Notes: generated by a model not told the origin, from the letters alone. Positions 1 to 7,380 are shown, numbered from the stretch's first letter. The stretch is 16,317 nucleotides of DNA from Bolinopsis microptera (GCF_026151205.1 NC_087083.1:15122280-15138596); one strand, 5' to 3'. Program-made: numbers and translations.

Positions 1-500
1 ATTTATGGGCCAAAATCGATCAAATTTGGTGCGTATGCCCAAATATGGTCATATGGGTTTTGGCTCATAACTCATTTTTTGTCCAATCTTGATGTAAATT
101 CATATACGAGTTCATGGGACCAAAAAGTTATTTTCCGCAATTTTCTGGATTCATTTATTGTTGTTGCGCGGCGCTACATTGGTCGAATAAATCGTCAATT
201 TTTACCATGCACGAATCCTACTCATTTATAAAAAACATAGTATGTAAATATGTTGCACTTTTTTACTCAAAAGAATCAATGGTACAAGTACATCGTAGGG
301 AAACTTAATCGTGCGTGGTTAAACCGCGGCAAAATTTTTGCTGAGCTTGTCTTTCTCTTTCAAAAGCATTCCGAGTGATTTGTTTAAATGCACATTGATT
401 CTAAATACATTCTGCATTCATCATTGCAAAATATTTGATCTCGATTCTTGAAGTTTAAAGGGAGTAACTCAGTAACAGCAATGCTAAATGTAAGCAATTT
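1..500. other. No recognisable feature
   Basis: AT-rich sequence with frequent stops in all frames. The longest open stretch (114-308) encodes 64 residues with no recognisable domain. I see no repeat shared with the rest of the window, no tRNA boxes and no transposon ends. Confidence 0.6.
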
Positions 501-507
501 GGGGAGA

Positions 508-574
508 GCTTAATTGACGATGTCAATTCATCCCGGCACGGCACAGTAGAGTCGCTGTGAGAAGCCTCATTGAG
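508..574 (+). repeat. GATGTCAAT...GAGAAGC module, copy 1
   Basis: It aligns loosely with 1530-1598: both share ACGATGTCAAT near the start and TGAGAAGC or GCGAGAAGC followed by CATT near the end. It abuts the first 79-bp module at 575. Divergence is high, so homology is an inference from the order of shared words. Confidence 0.5.
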
Positions 575-653
575 TTTACTGGGCCGCGCTCAGCCTGTCA
601 TTCCGCCGAATCTCTATGTTTATGAACATAATAGCCTTAGGTCCCCAGGTAAA
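575..653 (+). repeat. 79-bp module, copy 1
   Basis: It begins TTTACTGGGCC and ends GGTCCCCAGGTAAA, so its ends are imperfect inverted repeats of each other. The centre carries TATGTT...AACATA, a short hairpin. Copies of exactly the same length occur at 1765-1843 and reversed at 2298-2376, which supports a discrete mobile unit or a conserved end of a larger element. Confidence 0.75.
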
Positions 654-840
654 TTTTGCCGATCTAACCACTAACTGATTAGTAAAAGCTGTTATGGGGA
701 TTTTCTGCTTGATACACCAAAGTCGTCAAACATGTTTTAAAAGACGTATTTTTGACCTCTGCACTCTGCATGAATCGATTGGTGATCATGATATAGATAC
801 CGAAGAGAAGGTTGCGAGCGAGAAGCATTATTGGATAAAC

Positions 841-905
841 TAAAGTAAAGTAAAGTAAAAATTATGACATAACATCATCACACATGTCTACAAAGTATCA
901 AAACA
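841..905 (+). repeat. (TAAAG)n-headed dispersed repeat, copy 1
   Basis: It starts with three to four TAAAG units, then continues through ATTATGACAT, ACATCATC and CACATGTCTACAAA. The same series is found at 11231-11295. Sequence left of 841 is unrelated to that left of 11184, so the TAAAG run marks an element edge. Read on the reverse strand, this would be a short retroelement ending in an (ACTTT)n tail, which is an inference. Similarity to the right fades after about 960. Confidence 0.6.
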
Positions 906-1080
906 CTATAAGTATATGGAAAAATATAAATATCTTACCACAAAAATTAATAAATTATTAACTACAATTATATTAAAAAATTTCAAATAAATTCATAAAT
1001 CATCCCCAAAAGATAACCCTATTCATACTTCCCAGTGGAATAAAGATTTATAAATCGCTTTTTTGCCACAAAAGAATTGT

Positions 1081-1180
1081 TTCACGTTGCGACCCCCACT
1101 ACACGGTCGTTTCACTATGGTCCTGACAATACAGGGGGAGCCGCGCACTCGTGCGCGGCGGGTCATACAACGTATGACAA
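1081..1180 (+). repeat. Double-hairpin module, copy A
   Basis: It opens with CACGTTGCGACC and ends with two adjacent hairpins. The first is CCGCGCAC-TC-GTGCGCGG at 1141-1158. The second is GTCATAC-AAC-GTATGAC at 1162-1178. The module recurs reversed at 1672-1762 and directly at 2106-2206. Both stems are perfect in all three copies. Confidence 0.8.
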
Positions 1181-1231
1181 CAAAAGAGTGGAAATAAAGA
1201 TAATCGTTATGCTTCTCTTCATTACTTTATT

Positions 1232-1268
1232 ACTGGATGCGCGGCCCAGTAATGCATCGCGCTTCAAT
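1232..1268 (+). repeat. GCCCAGTAATGCATC module, copy 1
   Basis: GATGCGCGGCCCAGTAATGC followed by ATCGCGCT resembles 1595-1640 (GATGTGCGCGCGACCCAGTA, then GTGCATC and ATCGCGCT). Part of the 501-2379 mosaic. Confidence 0.5.
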
Positions 1269-1413
1269 TGTGATAGGGTTGCGGTTAGGGTTACGTATAC
1301 CTTTGGCGTTAAATGGTAAATTAGGTTATGCTAGGATTTATCAAAAACTGATACGTTTTTTATTCATTATTTAGGGAATTTATTATTGTTGGATGAGCCA
1401 AATGATAGAAAAA

Positions 1414-1499
1414 ATTGTTGTAGGTTTATAACCTATTAGGACGCGCGCCGAGTTGGACTTGTCCTAATATTTGAAACAAATATTTTGCGAGTATCACCC
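1414..1499 (-). repeat. Inverted arm module, copy 1
   Basis: Its reverse complement matches 2207-2294: both run GTGATACTCG, AAAATAT.TGTTTCAA, TTAGGAC, then CCAACTCGGCGCGCGTC and a copy of AAACCTACAA. A short third trace (TATAAACCTACAATG) is at 2398-2412. Together with 2207-2294 it could form a long stem in single-stranded DNA or RNA. Confidence 0.7.
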
Positions 1500-1529
1500 G
1501 TTAAGAAAAGTTCATGATTCGGACATTTC

Positions 1530-1645
1530 TTGATTCACGATGTCAATCCTTCGCATCTCGCCGATCTGCATGTGGTTGCGAGAAGCATTATTTGATGTGC
1601 GCGCGACCCAGTAGTGCATCTGGCATCGCGCTACAAGGACATTTC
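1530..1645 (+). repeat. Composite of two mosaic modules
   Basis: The first half (1530-1598) resembles 508-574, and the second half (1595-1640) resembles 1232-1268. Here the two modules are joined, while elsewhere in the cluster they are about 650 bp apart. Confidence 0.5.
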
Positions 1646-1671
1646 GTAACACACTACATGCTACTTTGTAC

Positions 1672-1762
1672 TTGTCATACGTTGTATGACCCGCCGCGCA
1701 CGAGTGCGCGGCTCCCCCTGTATCGTAGAAACTCTACTATAGTGAAGCGACAGTGGGGGTCA
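1672..1762 (-). repeat. Double-hairpin module, copy B (reversed)
   Basis: The two hairpins are at 1674-1690 (GTCATAC-GTT-GTATGAC) and 1694-1711 (CCGCGCAC-GA-GTGCGCGG), followed by GCTCCCCCTGTAT and ending in AGTGGGGGTCA. It is the reverse complement of copies A and C with a small divergent patch at about 1724-1740. It directly abuts the second 79-bp module. Confidence 0.8.
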
Positions 1763-1764
1763 CC

Positions 1765-1843
1765 TTACTGGGCCGCGCTCAGCCTGTCATTCCGCCAAAT
1801 CTATATTCGTTAATGAACATAATAGCCTGGGGTCCTCAGGTAA
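1765..1843 (+). repeat. 79-bp module, copy 2
   Basis: It keeps TTACTGGGCCGCGCTCAGCC, TGTCATTCCGCC, TGAACATAATAGCC and a final CAGGTAA. The inner hairpin arm is mutated (TATTCGTT instead of TATGTT). Confidence 0.75.
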
Positions 1844-2105
1844 GGGGTCACCACGTGATAAAAAACATGCTACAAATATATAATAAAATCTAATTTAATA
1901 TTGATCTGTAATTCGTTTTAATATTATCCACCCTTAATATTTAGAATAGAATCAATAATGAGCTGCTTGCATTATCATTGCTTTGCCTCCCGATCGTTGC
2001 AGAGCTATGATCCTAAAAGGGTTAGCATCGTAAATTAACTACGAATTTGATCACCGAGAGGTTTGAAATATTTGTTTCGTGATGATGTTAAGGGGTGATA
2101 CTTTG
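1844..2105. other. Spacer within the mosaic
   Basis: AT-rich, with no module except 2058-2099, where TTTGAAATATTTGTTTC and TTAAGGGGTGATAC partly mirror 1462-1505 in reverse. Confidence 0.4.
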
Positions 2106-2206
2106 TATCACGTTGCGACCTCCACGGTCGTTTCACTATCGTCCTGATACAGGTGACAGGGGGAGCCGCGCACTCCGTGCGCGGCGGGTCATACAACGTA
2201 TGACAA
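2106..2206 (+). repeat. Double-hairpin module, copy C
   Basis: The hairpins are at 2166-2184 (CCGCGCAC-TCC-GTGCGCGG, loop one base longer than in copy A) and 2188-2204 (identical to copy A). It runs straight into the arm module at 2207. Confidence 0.8.
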
Positions 2207-2294
2207 GTGATACTCGTAAAATATATGTTTCAATTAGGACCGTCGACGAGTCCAACTCGGCGCGCGTCGGCCTGGTAAGTTACAAACCTACAAT
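2207..2294 (+). repeat. Inverted arm module, copy 2
   Basis: This is the partner of 1414-1499 in reverse. It includes CCAACTCGGCGCGCGTC and AAACCTACAATGG and sits between double-hairpin copy C and the third 79-bp module. Confidence 0.7.
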
Positions 2295-2297
2295 GGT

Positions 2298-2376
2298 TTT
2301 ACCTGGGGACCCCAGGCTATTATGTTCATTAACATAAAGATTTGGCGGAATGACAGGGTGAGCGTGGCCCAGTAAA
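2298..2376 (-). repeat. 79-bp module, copy 3 (reversed)
   Basis: TTTACCTGGGGACCCCAGGC to GTGGCCCAGTAAA is the reverse complement of copies 1 and 2. The inner hairpin TATGTT-CATT-AACATA is intact. The end-to-end complementarity TTTAC.TGGG is seen again. Confidence 0.75.
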
Positions 2377-2379
2377 CAA

Positions 2380-3412
2380 TGGTTATATAATTGTAGATTA
2401 TAAACCTACAATGATGATGAAAGTTCAAGCCCCGTGACATATATTTGATTTATATACTAATAATCGCTGGATTAGCGATAAATTTGTATGGTTTTATATT
2501 GCGGTCCCAATTTACGCTCCTACATCCTATTAAATCGCTCTCCCAAATTTTAAGAAAATTCTTGTGAAAAGGCCCTTTGAGTATGAAATTGATCTCAATC
2601 GGTGTATTTTTGGACGCTGATTCCGAATCACCCCCAAATAATAAAAGGTGAAAGGTCGGGAAACTGACTTTAGGTTCAAATGGAATATGGTCTTAGCTAT
2701 ACAACGTTGACCTTTTTAATGTCTGTACACACATCGGAATAAGCAAATTAAAAATTTTGCTTGTTTGAAAAAATATATTGTATGACGTATACTGTTACCA
2801 TTTTTCTCGCTGGTTAATCTGATATAATCCTTAACTTTATTAGTAAAATTATTCAAACAATATAAACATAATTGTCACAATGACCCTATATAAAAACAAC
2901 CCTTCAAAAAATCAATATATTCCCTATCTCAAATATTGGGAGAAAAATTTGAATATCAACCTTTGCCTTGTGGCTCCAAATTCAAATCTAAACAAATCTA
3001 ATCCTTAACTTTATTTAGTATTTTTGATTTCAGGAGACCCGTGTTTTGTTTTTAACTTTTTGCTCCGTGGAGGAGAGAAAGTTTTGTTTGAGGAGAACCG
3101 CTCAGGCATGGGCACCGTATCGTGTAAATTATTTAGTTTTATTTTATATATATATGTAGTATTTCTGTCGCCTAGTAGCGGACTAGTAAATGCTGTGTTT
3201 CGGTTACTTTCGTGACTTTCGTGACGTCTTTCAGTATGATAGGTTTTACTTTCAAAAGGTCTTCTCGGAGTCTTTGGAGTGGCCTGTACCATACATTAAT
3301 TCCTTATTCTGATGTATGAGATCTCCAATGTACCCTGTTGATTTTTCATAACTCAGATAAATCAAAATTATTGGTATAACATACAACACTATAAATCTAG
3401 TACATTTATTGA
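2380..3412. other. No gene seen
   Basis: AT-rich, non-coding in appearance. TCCTTAACTTTATT occurs at 2828 and again at 3002, each followed by AGTA, which is a weak short repeat. Open stretches on both strands at 3011-3292 overlap each other and encode no recognisable domain. The missing N-terminal part of the retrotransposon endonuclease would be expected in 3100-3412, but I could not find it in any frame. Confidence 0.5.
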
Positions 3413-3562
3413 GCGATGGAAATATTTAAAGCGGGTAATAGCCTGTCCAAACCCAGGCTACATAACATGAATACTATTGACACAGACACCATAAATATTC
3501 CTTCCTCCTTCAACCTTATGCGATGCGACAGGCCAAACAGTTCTAGGGGTGGTTGTGGCTTA
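3413..3562 (+). pseudogene. Non-LTR retrotransposon endonuclease, 5' fragment
   Basis: An open frame after a TGA at 3410-3412 encodes about 50 residues, ending ...INIPSSFNLMRCDR, then PNSSRGGCGL. The run from I-N-I-P to G-G-C-G matches the middle of APE-type endonucleases of CR1/L2/Jockey-like elements, where an 'I.G..L.R.DR....GGG' stretch is usual. The frame stops at the TTAA that borders the piggyBac-like element and continues in frame at 7384. The upstream endonuclease motifs, including the E of the 'TETW' motif, are not visible, so the element is 5'-truncated here or its left part has decayed; the exact left edge (perhaps near 3450) is uncertain. Confidence 0.75.
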
Positions 3563-3563
3563 A
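3560..3563. repeat. TTAA target site, left copy
   Basis: TTAA immediately precedes the CCCTTATC end of the transposon and is repeated at 7381-7384. TTAA duplication is the hallmark of piggyBac insertion. Confidence 0.9.
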
Positions 3564-3580
3564 CCCTTATCATACTGGGG
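3564..3580 (+). repeat. piggyBac-like left terminal inverted repeat
   Basis: CCCTTATCATACTGGGG is the exact reverse complement of 7364-7380. It starts with CCC next to TTAA, as in piggyBac-family termini. The match ends at base 18. Confidence 0.92.
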
Positions 3581-3602
3581 GTGGGTTGATTCGTCCATCC
3601 CT
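3573..3602 (-). repeat. Left subterminal palindromic repeat
   Basis: TACTGGGGGTGGGTTGATTC then GTCCATCCC is a reverse copy of the unit found as tandem repeats at 6915-7109 and singly at 7316-7345. It overlaps the inner half of the left terminal repeat, so the terminal repeat and this unit share TACTGGGG. Confidence 0.75.
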
Positions 3603-3814
3603 CCCGTTCAGTAACAAATAAATGTTACTTAATAAATTTCAATTTTATATTGACTTATATGACTTTTATCAGCATCATTTCCTCTATCAGCCATATTATG
3701 TTTATCAACAAGTTTCAATCGGCCGGAGAGCTATTAGCATAATTATGCCGAAATTGCTTCATTTTAGTGCAATTTTTGCTCTCTAGCCTATTAGTGATTT
3801 TGCTTCCTATATTA

Positions 3815-3857
3815 GAGCTGAACACGTGGTATACTGCGTCACATCACGTGATACAGG
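3815..3857 (+). repeat. Left inner inverted arm of the piggyBac-like element
   Basis: It pairs with 7136-7180 reversed: both have CACGTGG followed by TAT, then ATCACRTGATACAGG. The match is gapped but long enough to confirm that both ends belong to one element. Confidence 0.65.
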
Positions 3858-4297
3858 AGCTCTGGGACCAAATTGAGGTTCCTAGTACAAGGGCATAGTG
3901 GGTCTAGCACTTCACCCTTTCATGCACGTCAATGGCTAATCCAATCAAGCTTACACTCAACTCAACACACTTGAGCCGACCGCTTGAACACCTATAGTTT
4001 ACGAGAAACAATATGACAAATCTAAAAATTTGAATAAATGTTTCAAGAAATTGTTAAAATAATGTTAATTAGTAGAAGAACCAATGCAACCTAAAGTTTA
4101 TGTATCTTTTCGACCCTCTATTGAAAGGTTTTATTGTTAGCCAGTAAAAATATCTCCAATTCGTCTGAATGTTTAACTTCAACTGCAAGTGGTGTTCAGT
4201 GTTGTAAATTATTTGAACGGGTTACAACAACAATAACATCTATGTACAGATTAACCTGAAACGTCAAGGATACCATGACCAACGCTCGAATCGTTGA
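3858..4297. other. Probable 5' leader of the transposase gene
   Basis: Lies inside the piggyBac-like element, upstream of the recognisable transposase. All three frames are broken by stops. The usual acidic N-terminal region of piggyBac transposases may have been here but cannot be recognised. Confidence 0.4.
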
Positions 4298-4810
4298 ATT
4301 CATGGAAAAACTTATCCTGAACTTCTTATGAATAACAAGTACACCTACATTAGCATAACTGACAAGGTTGAGATGTGTGCTTTCATTGGCCTTATCTACT
4401 TTCGGGGAGAGGAGCTGCCCTTGACGATCTGCGGACTATTTACTCACTTTCTGACGGACTTTCCAGCATTTCCTGCGGTGATGTCTAGGAACAGATTCTT
4501 CTTTCTGTCGACGAAAATAACATTTGAAACTAAAGAGTTGCGACACGATAGAGCAGAGCATTGGAAAAAAGACTGGTTCACGGCAATTCGCGAGTTTTAC
4601 GAAAAGTGCCAAGCTAATTTCGCCACGGCACTAATACCTGAACAGTGAACAATACCTCACAGTTGATGAATGCCTGTATCCGACTAGAAAGCGCATCAGT
4701 TTTCTCCAGTACATGAAGAGCAAACCAGCAAAGTATGGTATTCTCTTCAAATCACTCAAGTTCTCAACTCGGTGATATACACGTACACCTATCAAGCCCA
4801 TTAGACCTTG
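4298..4810 (+). pseudogene. piggyBac-type transposase, N-terminal/catalytic part, frameshifted
   Basis: Related to the piggyBac DDD transposase family (DDE_Tnp_1_7), which cuts and pastes DNA at TTAA in the nucleus. The first frame (open from 4298, ATG at 4328, stop after 4645) shows EMCAFIGLIYF, VMSRNRF and a D..A..REF..KCQ stretch. After a frameshift near 4640 the match continues as EQYLTVDECLYP, where D is the expected first catalytic aspartate, then ISFLQYMKSKPAKYGI up to a stop at about 4777. A second frameshift gives RVIYTYTYQ. Nothing after about 4810 resembles the family, so the second and third catalytic aspartates are missing. A cysteine-rich C-terminal end is found at 6500-6622 on the same strand. 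The family call is firm; the exact edges are not. Confidence 0.85.
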
Positions 4811-5005
4811 CCCGTGCCCTCTTCATTCCTGCTATTAGGAACAGGTCCTTGCACGGCCTTAGCACCTGGACCCTTACCAACTGCTACTTAGAGACCGAAG
4901 ACCCTAAGTTTCTGAGGAGTACGGATCATGATACAAGTCGTGACCCAAACACACCATTGCTTCCCTTGGTGAGTCCAGGTCTGCCTAGTCGGTGTGTTCA
5001 GTGTG

Positions 5006-5023
5006 TATATATATATATATATA
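5006..5023. repeat. (TA)9 microsatellite
   Basis: Nine TA units preceded by GTGTG. Confidence 0.95.
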
Positions 5024-5313
5024 ACTCTAAAACTCTGGTCACAAGAGCAACTGCCTAAACGTGCAGAAGTGAAAACAAATAAATAAAATACTAGCAATCC
5101 TTTAAATTCGCAATAAATAAGTTCGTTCAATGTCATTATATAATTCTAAAACCACATATATGTGACCAGTAAATAATTTAATTGGTCTATAGACTACTGT
5201 ATAAAATTCTCAATATAAACTTTTAAACAATAATAAATTAATTAAAAAACACACAACAACCTTTGGTGTGTAAGAATGATTAAACAGCCTCATTTTGACA
5301 CAAAATATCTTCA

Positions 5314-5341
5314 TAATATTATAGTATATGCTATAATATTA
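5314..5341. repeat. AT-rich perfect hairpin
   Basis: TAATATTATAG and CTATAATATTA form an 11-bp perfect stem with loop TATATG. There is no U-tract context that would make it a pol III terminator, and its role is unknown. Confidence 0.7.
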
Positions 5342-5425
5342 GAACTGTTAAGTTGAGTTCAGGTAACAGAATTTAACTGTAATAGAACCTCTGCTGTGTT
5401 GTCCACTGTTGAGATGTAGCCATAT

Positions 5426-5498
5426 CTTCGTCCGGTCTAACATTGACCCCGGCTCATGAAATATATGCTTCGTCCGGTCTAACATTGAACCCGGCTCA
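5426..5498. repeat. 42-bp-period tandem duplication
   Basis: CTTCGTCCGGTCTAACATTG begins at 5426 and again at 5468. The 31-bp repeated cores differ at one base, and the spacer is AT-rich. It lies just downstream of the reverse-strand retrotransposon ORF, so it probably belongs to that element's 3' UTR. Confidence 0.85.
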
Positions 5499-5547
5499 CT
5501 AATCATAGGGATGGTGTAGTTATGGTAGTTGGAATATAATCAACTGT

Positions 5548-6501
5548 TTAAAGTTTTATCTCTATTCGAAGGAATTCTTCTGCATCCTTTGTTATTTCCA
5601 GTGCTAGATCAAAGAACTCACGAAGTCTGCTCCATGATATCAACATTGAGTTCCCACCATAGCCTTGGTTTTTGATGTTGTGGAAAGGGTGTCTTTCAAG
5701 AAGCTCACTCATTTTGTTCCTTTTATCTGCTTGTACATCAGGACAGTCGGTAAGCAGGTGAAGTGAATTTTGAGCCCCTCGCCTACAATCACACAGTGGA
5801 GAATCAAATTTACTGCTTTTGAAGCGGTGTAGAAATTCATTCATTATGTTGTTCGGATAGAACAAGCTTAGAAACAAGGTTTCAAGTTGCCTTGATGTTT
5901 TGGGCGGAAACTTGAGCTTTGTGGCGCTCACTGTAGGTGCCTCTGTATACCCTTCCAGCTGGTACTGGCTGTTTATGGACGATTGCCAAAGCTGTTCACT
6001 GTAATGTTTCATCACTGATTTACTGTAGCTGCATCCTTTTATTGATAGACTGGTGAGTTTTTCTAGATCATGGTTATTTATGATTTTTAGATCCTCATTA
6101 GTGAAGTGTTCAGGAAGTATCGAAGATTTCCACAATAGAAACTGAAATACATCTTTCACCTTTCCAGTTAGTGCGCTGTAACTGCCTGATTTCATTTGGT
6201 CATCAATAAGGTGTTTCAGTGGATCCTCTTTATTCGGGAATATATTCAGTTTAAGGATGTGCTTCACTGAGTTCACTTTGTTTGATATGTTGAGTGGCAA
6301 CACACCAAGTATCATTTCAGCTGTAGTTAGTCTTACATTGAACACTGCACCCAAAGCTGCTTTTATAGTCCTATACCAAGCGCTTTCAATTTCTTTGATA
6401 CTTCTATTATTGATCCAGACAGTTCCAGCATAGTGGATCCGTGAATATATAAGAACTTCAATTAGCCTTACAATGACATGTTGTCTGAATCCCCAGTTGC
6501 G
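5548..6501 (-). pseudogene. Non-LTR retrotransposon ORF2, C-terminal fragment
   Basis: The reverse-strand frame is open from 6528 to a stop at 5548-5550 (326 codons) without a natural ATG. Recognisable protein begins near 6501. It matches the region after the reverse transcriptase fingers and palm: HVIVRLIEVLIYSRIHYAG, a W..TIKAALGAVFNVRL stretch, then MILGVLPL. Near the C-terminus is CDCRRGAQNSLHLLTDCP, a C-x-C-x8-H-x4-C putative zinc-binding motif known from several APE-type non-LTR clades. The RT catalytic FADD block is absent, so this is a 5'-truncated copy, as is common for such elements. It is not the same family as the element at 7384-10104, whose C-terminus ends differently. It interrupts the piggyBac transposase and so inserted after, or as part of, that element. 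Confidence 0.82.
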
Positions 6502-6622
6502 GTGTGTAAAGGACGCATCAGGACCTGGTTACAAGAAGAAGGTCTGCGGTTTGTCGAAGGTCAAAAGTCAGTGTCAAAGTTGTGGACTTAGAATGTGCAC
6601 GAAGGTTCATCTTATTTCATAA
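6500..6622 (+). pseudogene. piggyBac-type transposase, cysteine-rich C-terminal end
   Basis: The frame from about 6500 to a TAA at 6620-6622 reads RCVKDASGPGYKKKVCGLSK, then VKSQCQSCGLRMCTKVH. A basic stretch followed by spaced cysteines (C...CxxC....C...H) at the end of the protein is what piggyBac transposases carry as their C-terminal cysteine-rich domain, which binds the transposon ends. Strand and order agree with the N-terminal part at 4298-4810. Some of the usual cysteines appear to be missing. The assignment rests on a short motif plus its position, so it is less certain than the N-terminal part. Confidence 0.65.
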
Positions 6623-6914
6623 TGTGACTCGTGTAAATGAACCATTAATTCTTTCGTACGAATACTCATATCCAAATGTTATATATTTTTTACACTGATT
6701 ATGATCGAAAACTTGACCTTATTTTTAAATTTCGTTTGTTTGAGTCTTTCCTAAAAATTATTTACCTTGATATTGAAATTTGGAGTAGAGTCGCATAGTT
6801 CACAACTTTCAAATTCACACACATACACTCATGTTTGCGATTGACCAATCCCTGCAGCGTTCTGCAAAATTTAACTCAATTTATAAAACAAGCACTCCTT
6901 ATACGGGCTGATTT
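6623..6914. other. 3' region of the piggyBac-like element
   Basis: AT-rich and non-coding. No clear polyadenylation signal or repeat is seen before the tandem array at 6915. Confidence 0.4.
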
Positions 6915-7109
6915 GGGATGGGTTGATTCAACCCATCCCCAGTATTCTAGGAGTAAATCGGATAAACAGTCGTTTCTTAGGGATGGGTTGATTCAACCCA
7001 CCCCCAGTATTCTAGGAGTAAATCGAATCAACAATCGTTTCATAGGGATGGGTTGATTCAACCCACCCCCAGTAACCTGAGGATTAATTAGATCAACAAC
7101 CGCTCCTTA
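6915..7109 (+). repeat. Three 65-bp tandem repeats with palindromic cores
   Basis: Units start at 6915, 6980 and 7045, a period of exactly 65 bp. Each begins GGGATGGGTTGATTCAACCC, a near-perfect palindrome, followed by AYCCCCAGTA; the rest of the unit is AT-rich with ATCAACA. A fourth unit is unrecognisable at 7110. CCCCAGTA in each unit (6937, 7002, 7067) is the same 8-mer as the inner half of the right terminal repeat. These are probably subterminal transposase-binding sites, which is an inference. Confidence 0.9.
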
Positions 7110-7135
7110 TATGGAGATCATGGATCACTTTGAGG

Positions 7136-7180
7136 CCTGTATCATGTGATAAACTTGTGATATCCCACGTGATTTCTCAA
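7136..7180 (-). repeat. Right inner inverted arm of the piggyBac-like element
   Basis: Reverse-complement partner of 3815-3857, including TATCATGTGAT and CCCACGTGA. Confidence 0.65.
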
Positions 7181-7315
7181 TTAACGCAGGAGACTATCTT
7201 GTGCACTTGTGCACTATCTGGCCGTTTAGAACATAATGAGTCTTGTAGAACTAAGTATAACTAGAGCATTCCACTTTTTGTGGTGGCTGAATACCGTCTA
7301 GAACCAAAGTTATTA

Positions 7316-7345
7316 GGGATGGGTCCTTTCAACCCACCCCCAGTA
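7316..7345 (+). repeat. Right subterminal palindromic repeat, single copy
   Basis: GGGATGGGTCCTTTCAACCC then ACCCCCAGTA is another copy of the core of the 65-bp unit, with the palindrome partly broken, 19 bp inside the right terminal repeat. Confidence 0.8.
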
Positions 7346-7363
7346 ATGAATGAGCTCCAAGCA

Positions 7364-7380
7364 CCCCAGTATGATAAGGG
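7364..7380 (-). repeat. piggyBac-like right terminal inverted repeat
   Basis: CCCCAGTATGATAAGGG is the exact reverse complement of 3564-3580, followed at once by TTAA. Confidence 0.92.

Larger units (their letters stand above)
501..2379. repeat. Mosaic cluster of GC-rich hairpin repeat modules
   Basis: Five kinds of short module recur here in both orientations: a double-hairpin module (1081-1180, 1672-1762 reversed, 2106-2206); a 79-bp module (575-653, 1765-1843, 2298-2376 reversed); an AT/GC arm with a shared CAACTCGGCGCGCGTC core (1414-1499 reversed, 2207-2294); a GATGTCAAT...GAGAAGC module (508-574, 1530-1598, weak trace at 799-836); and a GCCCAGTAATGCATC module (1232-1268, 1595-1640). 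Module order differs between copies, so this is not one simple tandem or inverted duplication. It looks like repeatedly nested or recombined non-autonomous elements. No module encodes a protein, and small ORFs across it are by-products of the GC-rich repeats. Confidence 0.75.
4811..5425. other. Degenerate piggyBac interior, no coding match
   Basis: Expected to hold the rest of the transposase catalytic domain, but no frame gives a family match. It contains a (TA)9 microsatellite and an AT hairpin. An open stretch at 4735-5058 runs out of the old transposase frame and is not a gene. The 3' end of the reverse-strand retrotransposon fragment probably lies somewhere in 5240-5430. Confidence 0.45.
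3564..7380 (+). mobile_element. piggyBac-like DNA transposon, nested and defective
   Basis: A 3,817-bp element bounded by perfect 17-bp inverted repeats (CCCTTATCATACTGGGG at 3564-3580, its complement at 7364-7380) and by TTAA on both sides. Inner inverted arms at 3815-3857 and 7136-7180 also pair (ATCACGTGATACAGG against ATCACATGATACAGG). It contains a broken piggyBac-type transposase on the + strand in two separated parts, and a reverse-strand retrotransposon fragment between them. It cannot be autonomous as it stands. It interrupts the endonuclease coding region of a non-LTR retrotransposon. Confidence 0.92.

Noticed and set aside
1283-1292. Telomere-like GGTTAGGGTT
   Set aside because: A single short occurrence, not an array.
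1077-2337. Three open stretches of 80-99 codons (1077-1319, 1514-1813, 2095-2337)
   Set aside because: They lie on repeat modules that occur in both orientations. Their proteins differ between copies and show no domain.
3011-3292. Overlapping open stretches on both strands
   Set aside because: No recognisable domain, low-complexity composition, and the region is expected to be non-coding flank.
4735-5136. Open stretches of 107 and 82 codons on opposite strands
   Set aside because: Out-of-frame remains of the transposase gene and a TA microsatellite, with no independent homology seen.
6835-7056. 73-codon open stretch
   Set aside because: It is the translation of the 65-bp tandem repeats and carries the same repeated peptide.
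6915-7109. Possible CRISPR-like array
   Set aside because: Whole 65-bp units are repeated, including the would-be spacers. The DNA is eukaryotic and the array sits within a transposon end.
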